The position numbers and the translations under genes were made by a program. A stretch of DNA of 64,000 bases from an uncultured Methanobrevibacter sp. (GTDB lineage Archaea; Methanobacteriota; Methanobacteria; Methanobacteriales; Methanobacteriaceae): NCBI RefSeq assembly GCF_900314695.1, contig NZ_OMWD01000004.1, positions 1-64,000 on the forward strand, read 5' to 3'. The notes under the pieces are model-generated. The model made no database searches. It was not told the origin of the DNA and saw only the letters and a list, made by a program, of their open reading frames with translations. Shown one piece after another: positions 1 to 9,339 of this stretch (positions are counted from its first letter, which is position 1; each line of letters starts with the position of its first letter).

Positions 1-63
1 CAAGGAAAATCCACATATTATTATGAATGGAAATGCTTTGACGAAAAAATAGGCATGGCCTAA
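1..63 (+). CDS. C-terminal tail of an unidentified ORF, cut by the window edge
   Basis: The first 20 codons are open and end in TAA at 61-63; the tail reads QGKSTYYYEWKCFDEKIGMA. It is too short to assign to a family. A GC-rich hairpin begins 4 bases after the stop and is followed by TTCAA. That combination resembles the right end of IS200/IS605-type elements, whose last gene is tnpB, but the residues visible do not prove it. The piece could equally be the end of any host gene followed by a terminator. Confidence 0.35.
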   Translation, partial: QGKSTYYYEWKCFDEKIGMA

Positions 64-66
64 GAA

Positions 67-90
67 TCTCCGGCTTCTACAAGCCGGAGA
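67..90 (+). repeat. Perfect 10-bp GC-rich hairpin after the partial ORF
   Basis: Bases 67-76 (TCTCCGGCTT) pair perfectly with 81-90 across a CTAC loop. There is no T tract behind it, so it is a poor intrinsic terminator. A subterminal hairpin followed by TTCAA (93-97) is typical of IS200/IS605 right ends; a plain transcript-end structure is the alternative. Confidence 0.55.
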
Positions 91-300
91 GGTTCAAAAC
101 ATACACATATTAAAGAAAAAAATTAAACATACAGTTTTTCACTATATTATTAGACCACAAATATTTAAAATAATGATCAATAATTTTGCCTGTTTAGAAT
201 TTATTTTAATTTAAGTGATTGATATTTTTCATTAAAATAAATAAACTCAAAAAAAAACATCACATAATTAATAGATATGCATGAATATGACTAAAATGAG
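91..300. other. AT-rich intergenic stretch, nothing recognised
   Basis: This is the space between the left-edge hairpin and the terminator of the adhesin gene. It is rich in A and T tracts, and I see no gene, tRNA or clear promoter in it. Confidence 0.4.
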
Positions 301-356
301 AAAAAAAATAAAATGAGCAATGTTTTCCAAATCACATATGATTTAAAAACATTGCT
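301..356 (-). terminator. Terminator hairpin of the adhesin gene
   Basis: Arms 316-326 (AGCAATGTTTT) and 346-356 are perfectly complementary. An inner 6-bp stem (329-334 with 339-344) closes on a CATA loop. Read on the minus strand, the stem is followed by CATTTTATTTTTTTT, giving a stem plus T tract. It lies about 30 bases behind the adhesin stop codon. Confidence 0.7.
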
Positions 357-387
357 TTAATATTGTTTCAACGCAGATAAATTAAAT

Positions 388-2463
388 CTACTTAATTTTA
401 ATATTTACAGATTTAGTTACTTTTTTATAGAGTGAATTACCTTTATAGGTTATAACAGATTTAAAAGTACCTTTTTTAGTTAATTTGGTAATTTTAAAGA
501 TTGCTTTACCATTGCTATTGGTTTTAGCAGTATAGGTTTTACCTTTCACTTTAAGAGTAACTTTGACATTTTTAATAACTTTATTTTTATGATTTTTCAA
601 GGTTATTGTGTACTTTTTGGTTTTAACAGTACGTTTAAATGTTTTCGCTTTAGCAGTTATTTTCGGAGTTCCTTTAGCGACTACAACTTTAGCATCCCTA
701 ATTGAACTATCATAAGCTAAATCACCTGCAAAAGTAACTGTTGCAACATATGTTTTTGGTTTTAAATTACTTGGAACTGTAATTGATATTTGACCTGCAG
801 AGTCTGTAACCCCACTATAGGTTTTATCATTAAGTACAACATAAAGTGTTTTACCACTTACAGGATTAGCTTCATAATCTCTTAAAGTAATAACCATTTT
901 TTTACTGTTTAAATAAACAACACTTAAATCATCAGCATAAACTACAGTTGAAGATTTAATGCCCAATATTGCTTTTCCAGCATCTTCAATAATCTTTATA
1001 ATTTCTGTAATGTTTATGTATTTAGAGATATCGAAATCTTTGATAAAGTCAATGATATTATCAATGATACCAGTGATGTTAAAGAATTTAGTAATGTTAT
1101 CTAATAAAGCAGTAATATTAAAGAATTTAGTAATGTTATCTAAGAAACCAGTGATATTTAACTTATTAAATAACTCTGTAAAGTTCAAATTATCTAAAAA
1201 TCCAGTAATATTTAATTTATTAAATAAATCAGTGAAATTCAAATTATTTAATAATCCAGTAATATTCAAACCATTGATAAACTCAGTGAAGTTAAAGTTA
1301 TCTAAAAATCCAGTGAGATTTAACTTATCCAATAACGCAGTAAAGTTCAAATTATTTAAAATTTCAGTAATATTCCAACCTTTAAATATATCAGTAAAGT
1401 TCAAATTATCTAAAAATTCAGTAATATTCAAACCATGGATAAACTCAGTGAAATTGAAATTATCTAAATATTTAGTAATATTTGAAAGTCCAGTGATATT
1501 CAAACCATGGATAAACTCAGTAAAGTTGAAATTATCTAAAAATCCAGTAATATTTAAATTTTCTAAAAATCCAGTTATATTCAAACCACCAAATATATTA
1601 GTAAAATTAAGGTTATCTAAAAATCCGGTAATATTCAAACCACCAAATATATTAGTAAAGTTAAGATTATCTAAAAATCCAGAGACATTCCAATTATTGA
1701 AAAATTCAGTGAAATTCAACTTATCAAAAAATCCTGTAATGTTCAAACCACCAAATATATTAGTAAAGTTAAGGTTATCTAAAAATCCAGTAATATTCCA
1801 ATTTTTAAATAATTCAGTAAAGTTCAAATTATTTAAAAAATCAGTAATATTAAAATTATCAAAAATACCAGTGAGATTCAAACCAGTAATATTTAAACCA
1901 GACAATAAACTAGAAGCATTCCAATTATCAAAGACGCCAGTGAGATTCAAACCAGACAATAAACTAGAAGCATTCCAATTATCAAAGACGCCAGTGAGAT
2001 TCAAACCTGTGAAATTAAAACCAGTCCAGAAACTAGAAATATTCCAACCAAAGACCTCGGTGAAATTAAAATTAAAAACTCCATTTCCATCATTTAAAAC
2101 AACGACATCTTGTTGAGCACCAAGGACATTATCAACATTAATTTTGGCCGGAACTGATTTGATCTCGTCGGAATTAGTATCTTCAATAGCGTTTACAGCC
2201 GTATCAACATCAGTCACATCATTTTCAGTTGATTGATTATTTACATCATCAGTTATGTTTTCTTCAATAGTTCCAATCTCAGTTGCCAATGATTTGTCTT
2301 CCAAATCATTTATTTCATCGACAGCTATTTGATCATTAATATTGGAATCTTTAACTGAAGAAATTACATCATTAGTGAAATTATCACTATCTGAAGCACT
2401 TACTGCACCAACAGCAAGTAAAGAAATAAGTATAACTGAAAGTATAAACGTATATTTCTTCAT
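388..2463 (-). CDS. Secreted adhesin-like protein with sequon-repeat domain and Ig-like C-terminus
   Basis: The 691-residue product is an exported surface protein. It begins with a signal peptide (about residues 1-24, cleavage near AVSAS), then an acidic Asn/Asp-rich linker to about residue 130. The central region is a 9-residue repeat of the form N-[IFL]-[TS]-x-[FIL]-[FL]-x-x-[LWF], in which nearly every unit starts with an N-x-S/T sequon. Two Ig-like modules of the kind common in methanogen adhesin-like proteins (motifs KTYTAKTNSNGKA, VTYKGNSLY-like) form the C-terminus, which is strongly basic. No membrane anchor or pseudomurein-binding repeat is visible. The start is preceded by GGAGG. 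The role in adhesion is inferred from family resemblance. The repeat probably varies in copy number between strains. Confidence 0.85.
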   Translation of the reverse strand: MKKYTFILSVILISLLAVGAVSASDSDNFTNDVISSVKDSNINDQIAVDEINDLEDKSLATEIGTIEENITDDVNNQSTENDVTDVDTAVNAIEDTNSDEIKSVPAKINVDNVLGAQQDVVVLNDGNGVFNFNFTEVFGWNISSFWTGFNFTGLNLTGVFDNWNASSLLSGLNLTGVFDNWNASSLLSGLNITGLNLTGIFDNFNITDFLNNLNFTELFKNWNITGFLDNLNFTNIFGGLNITGFFDKLNFTEFFNNWNVSGFLDNLNFTNIFGGLNITGFLDNLNFTNIFGGLNITGFLENLNITGFLDNFNFTEFIHGLNITGLSNITKYLDNFNFTEFIHGLNITEFLDNLNFTDIFKGWNITEILNNLNFTALLDKLNLTGFLDNFNFTEFINGLNITGLLNNLNFTDLFNKLNITGFLDNLNFTELFNKLNITGFLDNITKFFNITALLDNITKFFNITGIIDNIIDFIKDFDISKYINITEIIKIIEDAGKAILGIKSSTVVYADDLSVVYLNSKKMVITLRDYEANPVSGKTLYVVLNDKTYSGVTDSAGQISITVPSNLKPKTYVATVTFAGDLAYDSSIRDAKVVVAKGTPKITAKAKTFKRTVKTKKYTITLKNHKNKVIKNVKVTLKVKGKTYTAKTNSNGKAIFKITKLTKKGTFKSVITYKGNSLYKKVTKSVNIKIK
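1000..2070 (-). repeat. 27-bp repeat array encoding 9-residue sequon repeats
   Basis: The codons form about 41 units, mostly exactly nine residues long, alternating types such as NFTELFKNW and NITGFLDNL. Some units are shortened to 5-7 residues. Two consecutive copies of NLTGVFDNW-NASSLLSGL are near identical at DNA level (about 1905-2005), pointing to recent duplication. Confidence 0.85.
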
Positions 2464-2889
2464 TAATTATTCCTCCACACTTTTTGAAAAAAATCTAAAA
2501 TAATAAATAGATATTATTTGAATTATATTATTTAATATAGTTATACTATATTTAACCACTTATAAAAACTTTTATAAAAAAAAACAACATCTTTAATAAT
2601 ATTTTTATTATGATTTGATTTTTCGACCAAAAATATCAGCATGATGTTAAAAATACTAATCATTATAATATTTCATGTGAAATTCAAGGATAGAAACCTT
2701 TTGATTAAAAACTGAAAATGATTCACATCACCAATTAAACATCAATAATTGTTGGACTAAACTTCATATCAATTATTTGTGTCATCATGAATAATGAAAT
2801 ATGATAATTATAAATTTGACAAATTTAATATATTTGTTATGACTAAATTTTTATATGAACATTAATTAAAAGTAGTGAGATAATTTTTT
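2464..2889. promoter_or_regulatory. Divergent promoter region, adhesin / DUF2070 gene
   Basis: This 426-bp AT-rich region separates divergent genes. On the minus side several TATA-like tracts lie between about 2530 and 2580, implying a 5' UTR of roughly 100 bases for the adhesin. On the plus side TTTTTATATGAAC near 2850 is a plausible TATA element for the gene at 2890. I see no further gene here. Confidence 0.4.
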
Positions 2890-4704
2890 ATGTCAAGCAT
2901 GAGTAGCGTTGCAGGACTTTCAAAATATATAACCACCCTGCCCAAAACAAAATTTTCCATAATTGGAATGATATTGATAAGTACCCTAACAGGATCATTA
3001 TATTTTTTAATTGATTCCGTGAGCCATAGTATTCTAGAAGAAATCTTATATGGTGGAATTTATTTTTTAATGATTATCGGTATTACATCAATTATGAGTG
3101 GTGGGCTTAATCAGCAGGTCATAAGTATAATGGATGGTATAAACGTTAAAATAAAGCATTCCATGTTTTTGTCTGCACTTTCAATGACAATATTATGCAT
3201 CATATTACTTATTGGAGGAGTAATTTCAAGAATCCTAAATTTGGATATCTTTTTAAACTCATTATTATTCGGTTGTGTTTTGATATATGGGTTCAACACA
3301 TTAGTATTCTGGGCCACTTCAAAGATGAGGTTCACAAAAGCGGTTACAGTAGCATTAATTCAACCAGTGCTCATATTGGCAATGTACATTCTCGTTACAT
3401 TTTTAGTAATTGACACTAGTTTTTTAGGACCTATAATTATACAAATTACATTAAAAGCATTGATTGCTGGAATAATATTTGTTTTAGCGATTTATGCATT
3501 TATCACAATAATAGCTTCCCCATTTAAGAAAAACTTAGGAATTGGAGTTTTAGATTTATTGAGTTTATTCATTGCACACATGAACGAAGGTTCAAATTCT
3601 CTTGAAGGACTGTTTGAAAATATGAGTGAAGCTATTGATACAGTAGTCACATTTGTTAGTTTCAAGACTGAAAATGGAATAAAAGCATTATTCATTTCAC
3701 CATCTGTCCATCCAGGGCCACTTGGAGACCTTGGAGGATCCAATATGCCAACAATTCTAGCAAACAAATTCGATCACTTCACCATGGTCGCACATGGACC
3801 ATCAACTCACGATTTCAACCCAATTGCAGTTTCTGAAATAGATAAAATCGAAACTGCAGTAAAAAAGGGATTGAAAAAAGTCGAATATAAACCTAGCGCA
3901 AGCGAATTTGTAAGATACAATGCACAAACAGCAAACATTGGAGTTCAATTTTTCAATGAAGGGATGGTGATATTATCAACATTTGCACCAGAGGGCAGTG
4001 ATGACATTGAATTTGGTGTTGGACTTACAATGATGGCTCAAAGCAGAAGCAAATGTGCTGTTAAAGATTCCGTAATTGTTGATTGTCATAACTCCTTTGC
4101 TCCTGAAAGTGGAGAAGTTTTGCCTGGAAATGCTGAAGTATTCTATTTGATTGACGTGATTGATAAAATTAAGACAGATCAAGATAAAACAAACATAAAA
4201 GTTGGATGCTGGCAAAACAATATGGATACACTTAATAAACAGGAAGGAATTGGAGAAAGTGGCTTGAAAACAATGATTATAGAAGTAAATAATCAAAGAA
4301 CAGCTTATGTTTTATTTGATTCCAACAATATGGAAGTCGGATTTAGACAGGAGATAATGGAAGCGGTAAAAGATTTGGAAATCGATGAAATTGAAGTAAT
4401 GACTACTGATACACATACAGTCAACACCATTTCAAGAGGATACAATCCAGTTGGAATTACCAAAAGACCTGAAATTTTAGAATATGTTAAAAAAAGTATA
4501 AAAGAAGCAATTAATGATTTAGAAGAAGTTGAAGTTGGAACTGGAACCGAAAAAATAGAAAATCTCAACACATTTGGTCCAAAAAATTCAACTGAACTAA
4601 TCTCAACAATCAGTTCAGTTGTTGCAGTCAGTAAAATTATAGCTCCAGTTTTACTAATAACTTCATTAATAATTGCATTTATTTGGATATTCTTCGGTTT
4701 ATAA
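2890..4704 (+). CDS. DUF2070 family membrane protein
   Basis: The 604-residue protein has an N-terminal membrane domain with about six or seven hydrophobic helices (residues ~20-215), a large soluble domain (~235-570) and one C-terminal hydrophobic helix (~583-603). The soluble part carries conserved-looking clusters rich in His and Gly (SVHPGPLGDLGGSNMP, HGPSTHDFN, DCHNSFAPESGEV, TTDTHTVN), suggesting a metal-dependent or hydrolytic site. This layout matches the archaeal DUF2070 family, whose function is unknown to me. GTGAG precedes the ATG. Its end overlaps the convergent small gene at 4699 by six bases. Confidence 0.8.
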   Translation: MSSMSSVAGLSKYITTLPKTKFSIIGMILISTLTGSLYFLIDSVSHSILEEILYGGIYFLMIIGITSIMSGGLNQQVISIMDGINVKIKHSMFLSALSMTILCIILLIGGVISRILNLDIFLNSLLFGCVLIYGFNTLVFWATSKMRFTKAVTVALIQPVLILAMYILVTFLVIDTSFLGPIIIQITLKALIAGIIFVLAIYAFITIIASPFKKNLGIGVLDLLSLFIAHMNEGSNSLEGLFENMSEAIDTVVTFVSFKTENGIKALFISPSVHPGPLGDLGGSNMPTILANKFDHFTMVAHGPSTHDFNPIAVSEIDKIETAVKKGLKKVEYKPSASEFVRYNAQTANIGVQFFNEGMVILSTFAPEGSDDIEFGVGLTMMAQSRSKCAVKDSVIVDCHNSFAPESGEVLPGNAEVFYLIDVIDKIKTDQDKTNIKVGCWQNNMDTLNKQEGIGESGLKTMIIEVNNQRTAYVLFDSNNMEVGFRQEIMEAVKDLEIDEIEVMTTDTHTVNTISRGYNPVGITKRPEILEYVKKSIKEAINDLEEVEVGTGTEKIENLNTFGPKNSTELISTISSVVAVSKIIAPVLLITSLIIAFIWIFFGL

Positions 4705-4971
4705 GTACATTACAAAGATTGTGTATGAAATAACCCAAGTAAAGAAAAATGGTGCAATTCCATCCCATAACCATTGAGAAAATCCAGAAATTTCATCTCC
4801 AGCCATTTTTTGACTGAATTGACCTACAAAATAAAGTATTATTAATGCTACAAAGCCAGCAAATATATCATTTTTAAATCCAACCCAACCTACAGTCAAA
4901 GCAGTTGAAATTATAGCGGCGACAAGTGCAGCAACAATATGAATACTAGTAACCTTAATAGTTGTGTCCAT
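4699..4971 (-). CDS. Small three-helix membrane protein, unknown function
   Basis: The 90-residue protein has three predicted membrane helices (about residues 7-28, 33-52 and 67-88) and short polar connections. The start is well supported by AAGGAGGATATCA before the ATG. It resembles small Methanobacteriales-specific membrane proteins (possibly those listed as DUF5379, from memory). It is convergent with the DUF2070 gene and divergent from the RqcH-type gene. No function can be stated. Confidence 0.7.
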   Translation of the reverse strand: MDTTIKVTSIHIVAALVAAIISTALTVGWVGFKNDIFAGFVALIILYFVGQFSQKMAGDEISGFSQWLWDGIAPFFFTWVISYTIFVMYL

Positions 4972-5058
4972 TGATATCCTCCTTAATTAAATATATTAAT
5001 ATAATTTTAGTAATTATAATATATTAAAGTATTGATTGATAAAAAAAAGGTGTTTACT

Positions 5059-7068
5059 ATGAAACCCATGTCCAATGTAGACATATTTACAATAAGTGAT
5101 GAACTGAATAATTTATTAAGTGGTGCTCGAGTAGATAAATCATTCCAACCAACAAAAGACATTGTAGTAATGAGATTCCACGTCCCCGGAACCGGAAGAA
5201 TTGATTTAGTAATGCAATGTGGCTCAAGAATACATACAAGCCAATATCCCCTCGAAAATCCAACCACGCCTCCAACATTTCCTATGCTTTTAAGAAAAAG
5301 AATTAAAGGTGGGCATGTTGAAAGCATAAAACAACATAATTTTGATCGTGTGGTTGAAATTAGAGTCAAAAAAGACAAATATTACACAATAATAGTTGAA
5401 TTATTTGACAAAGGGAATATCATTCTTTTAGATGATGAAAACAATATCATTTTACCCCTTAAAAGGAAACATTGGAGCAATAGGGACATAAGTTCCAAAA
5501 GAGAATATGTTTTCCCAGAAGAAAGAGGAATGAACCCTATAACCATTTCAGAAAATGAATTTACAGAATTATTTGAAAATAATGCCGACAGCGATGTTGT
5601 CAGAACACTTGCAAGAAACGGACTCGGAAGCCTATATGCCGAAGAAGTTATCGCAAGAGCAAATGAAATAACTGAAATCGATAAAAATACAGTAAATAAC
5701 AATCTTACAGAAGAACAGCTCAATGGACTATATGAAGGATTTAAAAAATTGTTTGATAATTTAAAAAATGAATCAATCAAACCGCAAATAGTCAAAAGTG
5801 ATTCTAAAGAAGATGTGATTCCTCTTGATTTAATAAAATATGATTCATTTGAAAAAACATATTATAATACTTTCAATGAAGCCTGTGATGAATTCTATTC
5901 AAAAAAAGTAAACACCGACATCAAACAAATTAAAGAAAATGCATGGAATAAAAAGGTAGGTAAATTTGAAAAAAGATTAAAGTTACAGCAAGAGACCCTC
6001 GATAATTTTGAAAAAACAATTGCCGAAAGTACACTTAAAGGAGAAGTTATCTATTCCAATTACACAACCATCGAAAACATAATAAATGTAGTAAATACTG
6101 CTAGAGATAAGGATTACTCTTTTAAGGAAATTGGAAAAACACTCAAAAAAGCCAAAAAAGATGGAATGGCAGAAGCTCAAATATATGAATCAATTGACCC
6201 GATGGGAATATTGACATTAAAAATAGATGATACAACATTAAACATCGATCCAAAATTGACAATACCTGAAAATGCTGAAAATTACTATGAAAAATCTAAA
6301 AAAGCTAAAAGAAAAACAAAAGGTGCTTTAATAGCAATTGAAAACACCAAAAAACAACTTGAAGATATCAAATCTAAAAAGGATAGTGCAATGGAAAACA
6401 TTTCAGTGCCTAAAAAAAGAGTTAAGAAAGATCTCAAGTGGTATGAGAAATTAAGATGGTTTGTAAGTTCAGATGACATTTTAGTGGTTGGAGGTCGTGA
6501 CGCAAACAGTAATGAAAGTGTTGTGAAAAAATATTTAGAACCAAATGATATTTATCTACATGCAGATATACATGGTGCGACATCAACTGCAATAAAATTA
6601 AATGGAAATAAATTAAATGACAATCTCCTTAAAGAATCTGGTGAGTTTGCAGCATCATTTTCATCTGCTTGGTCAAAAGGTTTCACATCTCAAGACGTAT
6701 TTTGGGTCCATCCGGACCAAGTTTCAAAAACACCTGAAGCTGGAGAATTTTTAGCAAAAGGGTCATTTGTAATAAGGGGCCATCGTAATTATATTAGGGG
6801 AGCAAGATTAAAATTGGCTGTGGGAATAGTTGATTATGAAGGTAAAAGAATTATGGCTGGTCCAATTGAAGCTTTAGAAAAGCACAGTCAAAATTTTGTT
6901 GTTTTAAAACCAGGTTTTACAAAAAAAGAAGCAATAGCTAAAAAAATATTGCATAAAATAAATGAAGACGATTTAATAACTCTTGATGATATAATAAGAG
7001 TGTTGCCGTCTGGAAAATGCGATATTGATGAAGAGTATCATCAAAGAAAAAAATATGAAAAAAATTAA
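5059..7068 (+). CDS. rqcH: NFACT / Rqc2-RqcH family protein
   Basis: The product (669 residues) belongs to the NEMF/Tae2/RqcH family, which binds obstructed large ribosomal subunits with peptidyl-tRNA during ribosome-associated quality control. The NFACT-N domain occupies residues ~1-200 (motifs FHVPGTGRIDLVMQCG, NPTTPPTFPMLLRKRIKG). A helical/coiled-coil section follows (~290-460). The NFACT-R domain (~465-580) contains KLRWFVSSDDILVVGGRDANSNE and the DIYLHADIHGATS motif. I start at ATG 5059 because GGTG sits 6 bases upstream and the family begins near this Met; a TTG at 5032 would add nine residues. Its stop overlaps the convergent gene at 7065. Confidence 0.85.
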   Translation: MKPMSNVDIFTISDELNNLLSGARVDKSFQPTKDIVVMRFHVPGTGRIDLVMQCGSRIHTSQYPLENPTTPPTFPMLLRKRIKGGHVESIKQHNFDRVVEIRVKKDKYYTIIVELFDKGNIILLDDENNIILPLKRKHWSNRDISSKREYVFPEERGMNPITISENEFTELFENNADSDVVRTLARNGLGSLYAEEVIARANEITEIDKNTVNNNLTEEQLNGLYEGFKKLFDNLKNESIKPQIVKSDSKEDVIPLDLIKYDSFEKTYYNTFNEACDEFYSKKVNTDIKQIKENAWNKKVGKFEKRLKLQQETLDNFEKTIAESTLKGEVIYSNYTTIENIINVVNTARDKDYSFKEIGKTLKKAKKDGMAEAQIYESIDPMGILTLKIDDTTLNIDPKLTIPENAENYYEKSKKAKRKTKGALIAIENTKKQLEDIKSKKDSAMENISVPKKRVKKDLKWYEKLRWFVSSDDILVVGGRDANSNESVVKKYLEPNDIYLHADIHGATSTAIKLNGNKLNDNLLKESGEFAASFSSAWSKGFTSQDVFWVHPDQVSKTPEAGEFLAKGSFVIRGHRNYIRGARLKLAVGIVDYEGKRIMAGPIEALEKHSQNFVVLKPGFTKKEAIAKKILHKINEDDLITLDDIIRVLPSGKCDIDEEYHQRKKYEKN

Positions 7069-7784
7069 TCCTGATAGTTTTCAGGATCAAACTCAAAATA
7101 TTCATCCGGATTCATGACCACTACATCAATGTTAGGGTTGAATTGACTAACAAAATTAGCAAAAATTGCAGGGTCCTGCTCTATTGGAGGAAAAGTATTG
7201 TAATGCATAGGTATAACTGCTTTAGGGTTTAACCACATTGAAGCCAATGCCGCTTCAAAAGGACCCATTGTAAACTTATCACCAATAGGAACCAATGCGA
7301 TATCAGGTTTATAAATCTCTCCAATAATTGTTTTCATGTCACTGAATAATCCAGTATCACCAGCATGGAATATTTTTGTACCATCTTCAAATGTTATTAA
7401 AAAGCTTGCAGCAGTTCCTCCAGGAACAGTTTCTTCAACAATGTCAATGTCTGAGGAATGTTTAGCTTCAAGCATTGTAAATTTAATATTTCTAAAGATA
7501 AAAGAACCACCAATATTAACACTAATATTTCTAATGCCCTGTTTTGCTAAAAAGAGTGAAATTTCGTGGATACATGCAATAGGAGCATTAGTATTATTGG
7601 AGATTTCCAATGCATCACCAAAATGATCAGAATGACCGTGAGTAAGTAATATAATATCAGGGTTTAAATCCTCAACTGGCACTTGACAAGCAGGATTATT
7701 GCTAATGAATGGATCAATCAATATTTTAACATCATCATCGCTAATTATTTCAAATGCTGAGTGACCTAACCATCTTATTTCCAT
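7065..7784 (-). CDS. UPF0173-type metal-dependent hydrolase (metallo-beta-lactamase fold)
   Basis: The 239-residue protein has the THGHSDH metal-binding signature (residues ~49-55), a second His in LEAKHSSD, HAGDTG in the middle and PMHYNTFPP near the C-terminus, all as in the UPF0173/UlaG-like branch of the metallo-beta-lactamase fold. The substrate is unknown. It follows the membrane-anchored gene at 7784 with no gap, so the two are probably co-transcribed. A 7-bp stem at 7070-7089, inside the overlap with the convergent rqcH end, may act as a shared terminator. Confidence 0.8.
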   Translation of the reverse strand: MEIRWLGHSAFEIISDDDVKILIDPFISNNPACQVPVEDLNPDIILLTHGHSDHFGDALEISNNTNAPIACIHEISLFLAKQGIRNISVNIGGSFIFRNIKFTMLEAKHSSDIDIVEETVPGGTAASFLITFEDGTKIFHAGDTGLFSDMKTIIGEIYKPDIALVPIGDKFTMGPFEAALASMWLNPKAVIPMHYNTFPPIEQDPAIFANFVSQFNPNIDVVVMNPDEYFEFDPENYQD

Positions 7785-8950
7785 TATGCAGCACCACCAA
7801 CACTATTCATGACAACAGATTCATCAAGGCTGGATGCAATATCCCATGTCTTTTCAAAGTCAGACCTAATATCTGAAATGGAATTCCTATCATCATAAAT
7901 TGCACCATATTCCATTCCGTCAGGACCATCTGAAATAATCATCGCATGGGAATCATCAGTAATTAAATTAACGGTATGTACTTTAGGAACAGTTCTAATA
8001 TGAACTCCCTGTTTTAAAAGAGAAGATATTAAAAACATGTATGACATATCTGAAACATCGAATTCATCAATAATTACTCTGGAATAAATTGTAGGTACAT
8101 GAGATAAAAATCTGTCTGATAAATCATTCAAGGAAGGAATTTCCAGCATTATTTCTTTAGTTACATTCACAGCCAGATTATCGAAAGCATCCTGGGAAGA
8201 TACTAAACTTTCATTATATATTACATAACTGTTAAGAGATTTTGGAACTGGAAGACTTTCAGGATCATTAATATCAATTTTAATATCCCTAGGTTGTGTA
8301 AATTCTTCAGTTTCTGGTTTATGTTCGACAGTAATCTCCTCGGCAGGAGCCTCTTGAGCTAATGCTTTTTTAATTTCATTAGATTTATCAGTTTCAACTA
8401 TGAATTCTGGTACATCCTTGGTGAAATAATCTTCTTCACGTCTTTTAGGGGCTCTAGTAACTTTTAACGGTTTGTCATACCTGGGAGTGAAATGAAGTTG
8501 TCTGTTGAAATCTGCATCTTCATGTGGTTCCTGACGAACAACATTTAAAACAGCTTTCGGATTATTTTCATGAATATCTTCATAAGAAATATCAGATGAA
8601 GGTTCCTGATAATCTTCAAGCATCAATTCATCATAATTTGTATCATCATACTCATTGAATTCTCTTCGAACATGTAACGGCTGATTAGGTTTATCAGATT
8701 TCCTTTCAAACCGATTAAGAGAACGAGAATCAAATTCATTTGAAGTAATAAATTCTTTAATAGCATTTGTAGTCCTATCTGCATTTGAATCGACAAAATA
8801 ACTAACAATCATAATTATTCCGACAATTGAAATGACAAGACCAACAATTAATAAAATATCTAATAAGTTATATACACTAGTCTCATACGCTATGAGAATA
8901 CCTACTACAAATAAAATAAAACCTGAAACTAACTTTAATGTATTTCCCAC
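7784..8950 (-). CDS. Membrane-anchored protein of unknown function
   Basis: The 388-residue protein has two hydrophobic segments at the N-terminus (~6-24 and ~28-52), a long charged and probably disordered linker (~60-235), and a compact C-terminal domain (~240-375) with alternating predicted strands and helices (IYSRVIIDEFDVSD, HIRTVPKVHTVNLITDDSHAMIISDGPDG). I do not recognise the C-terminal domain; it has the look of a regulatory or effector-binding domain. It heads a two-gene unit with the hydrolase at 7065. Confidence 0.65.
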   Translation of the reverse strand: MGNTLKLVSGFILFVVGILIAYETSVYNLLDILLIVGLVISIVGIIMIVSYFVDSNADRTTNAIKEFITSNEFDSRSLNRFERKSDKPNQPLHVRREFNEYDDTNYDELMLEDYQEPSSDISYEDIHENNPKAVLNVVRQEPHEDADFNRQLHFTPRYDKPLKVTRAPKRREEDYFTKDVPEFIVETDKSNEIKKALAQEAPAEEITVEHKPETEEFTQPRDIKIDINDPESLPVPKSLNSYVIYNESLVSSQDAFDNLAVNVTKEIMLEIPSLNDLSDRFLSHVPTIYSRVIIDEFDVSDMSYMFLISSLLKQGVHIRTVPKVHTVNLITDDSHAMIISDGPDGMEYGAIYDDRNSISDIRSDFEKTWDIASSLDESVVMNSVGGAA

Positions 8951-9132
8951 GATTTCACCCTTATCAATTTAATCACTCTATATTTAACTAATTATATTTT
9001 ATCTACAACACTATTAATAAACCTAATGGAAAAAATAGGGAAAAATCAATAAAAAAATTTTTTCGTAATACTTTTTTAAAAAATAGTAATATTCATATAA
9101 TTTGAAAATCTATAATTATAATTGGTGAAAAT

Positions 9133-9339
9133 ATGAAAAAAATAAACACACTCATAAATGAAAATTCCGGACAAGGAGCTGCAGAATACATTCTACTATT
9201 TGGTGGAGTGATTGTTATTGCATTACTTGCATTAACAATTTACCGGTCATATATGGAGACCAGTGACAGAAGTTTAAAAGCAAAAGACGACATCATAGAT
9301 GTCAGAAACACAATATTGGACAACAGAACCCATGTATAA
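9133..9339 (+). CDS. Class III signal-peptide (type IV pilin-like) protein
   Basis: The 68-residue protein starts MKKINTLINENSGQGAAEY, a class III signal peptide. Cleavage by an EppA/PibD-type prepilin peptidase is expected near the Gly-Gln-Gly-Ala-Ala-Glu motif, just before a hydrophobic helix (residues ~18-40). It is very short for a pilin. GGTGAAAATATG gives a good ribosome site. It overlaps the second pilin-like gene by eight bases, so the two are translated together. Confidence 0.8.
   Translation: MKKINTLINENSGQGAAEYILLFGGVIVIALLALTIYRSYMETSDRSLKAKDDIIDVRNTILDNRTHV

Noticed and set aside
959..2116. A 385-codon open frame on the plus strand, opposite the adhesin repeats
   Set aside because: It is kept open by the 27-bp repeat on the other strand. 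It has no ribosome site, and its product is only a mirror of the repeat; the minus-strand protein has a signal peptide and Ig-like domains.
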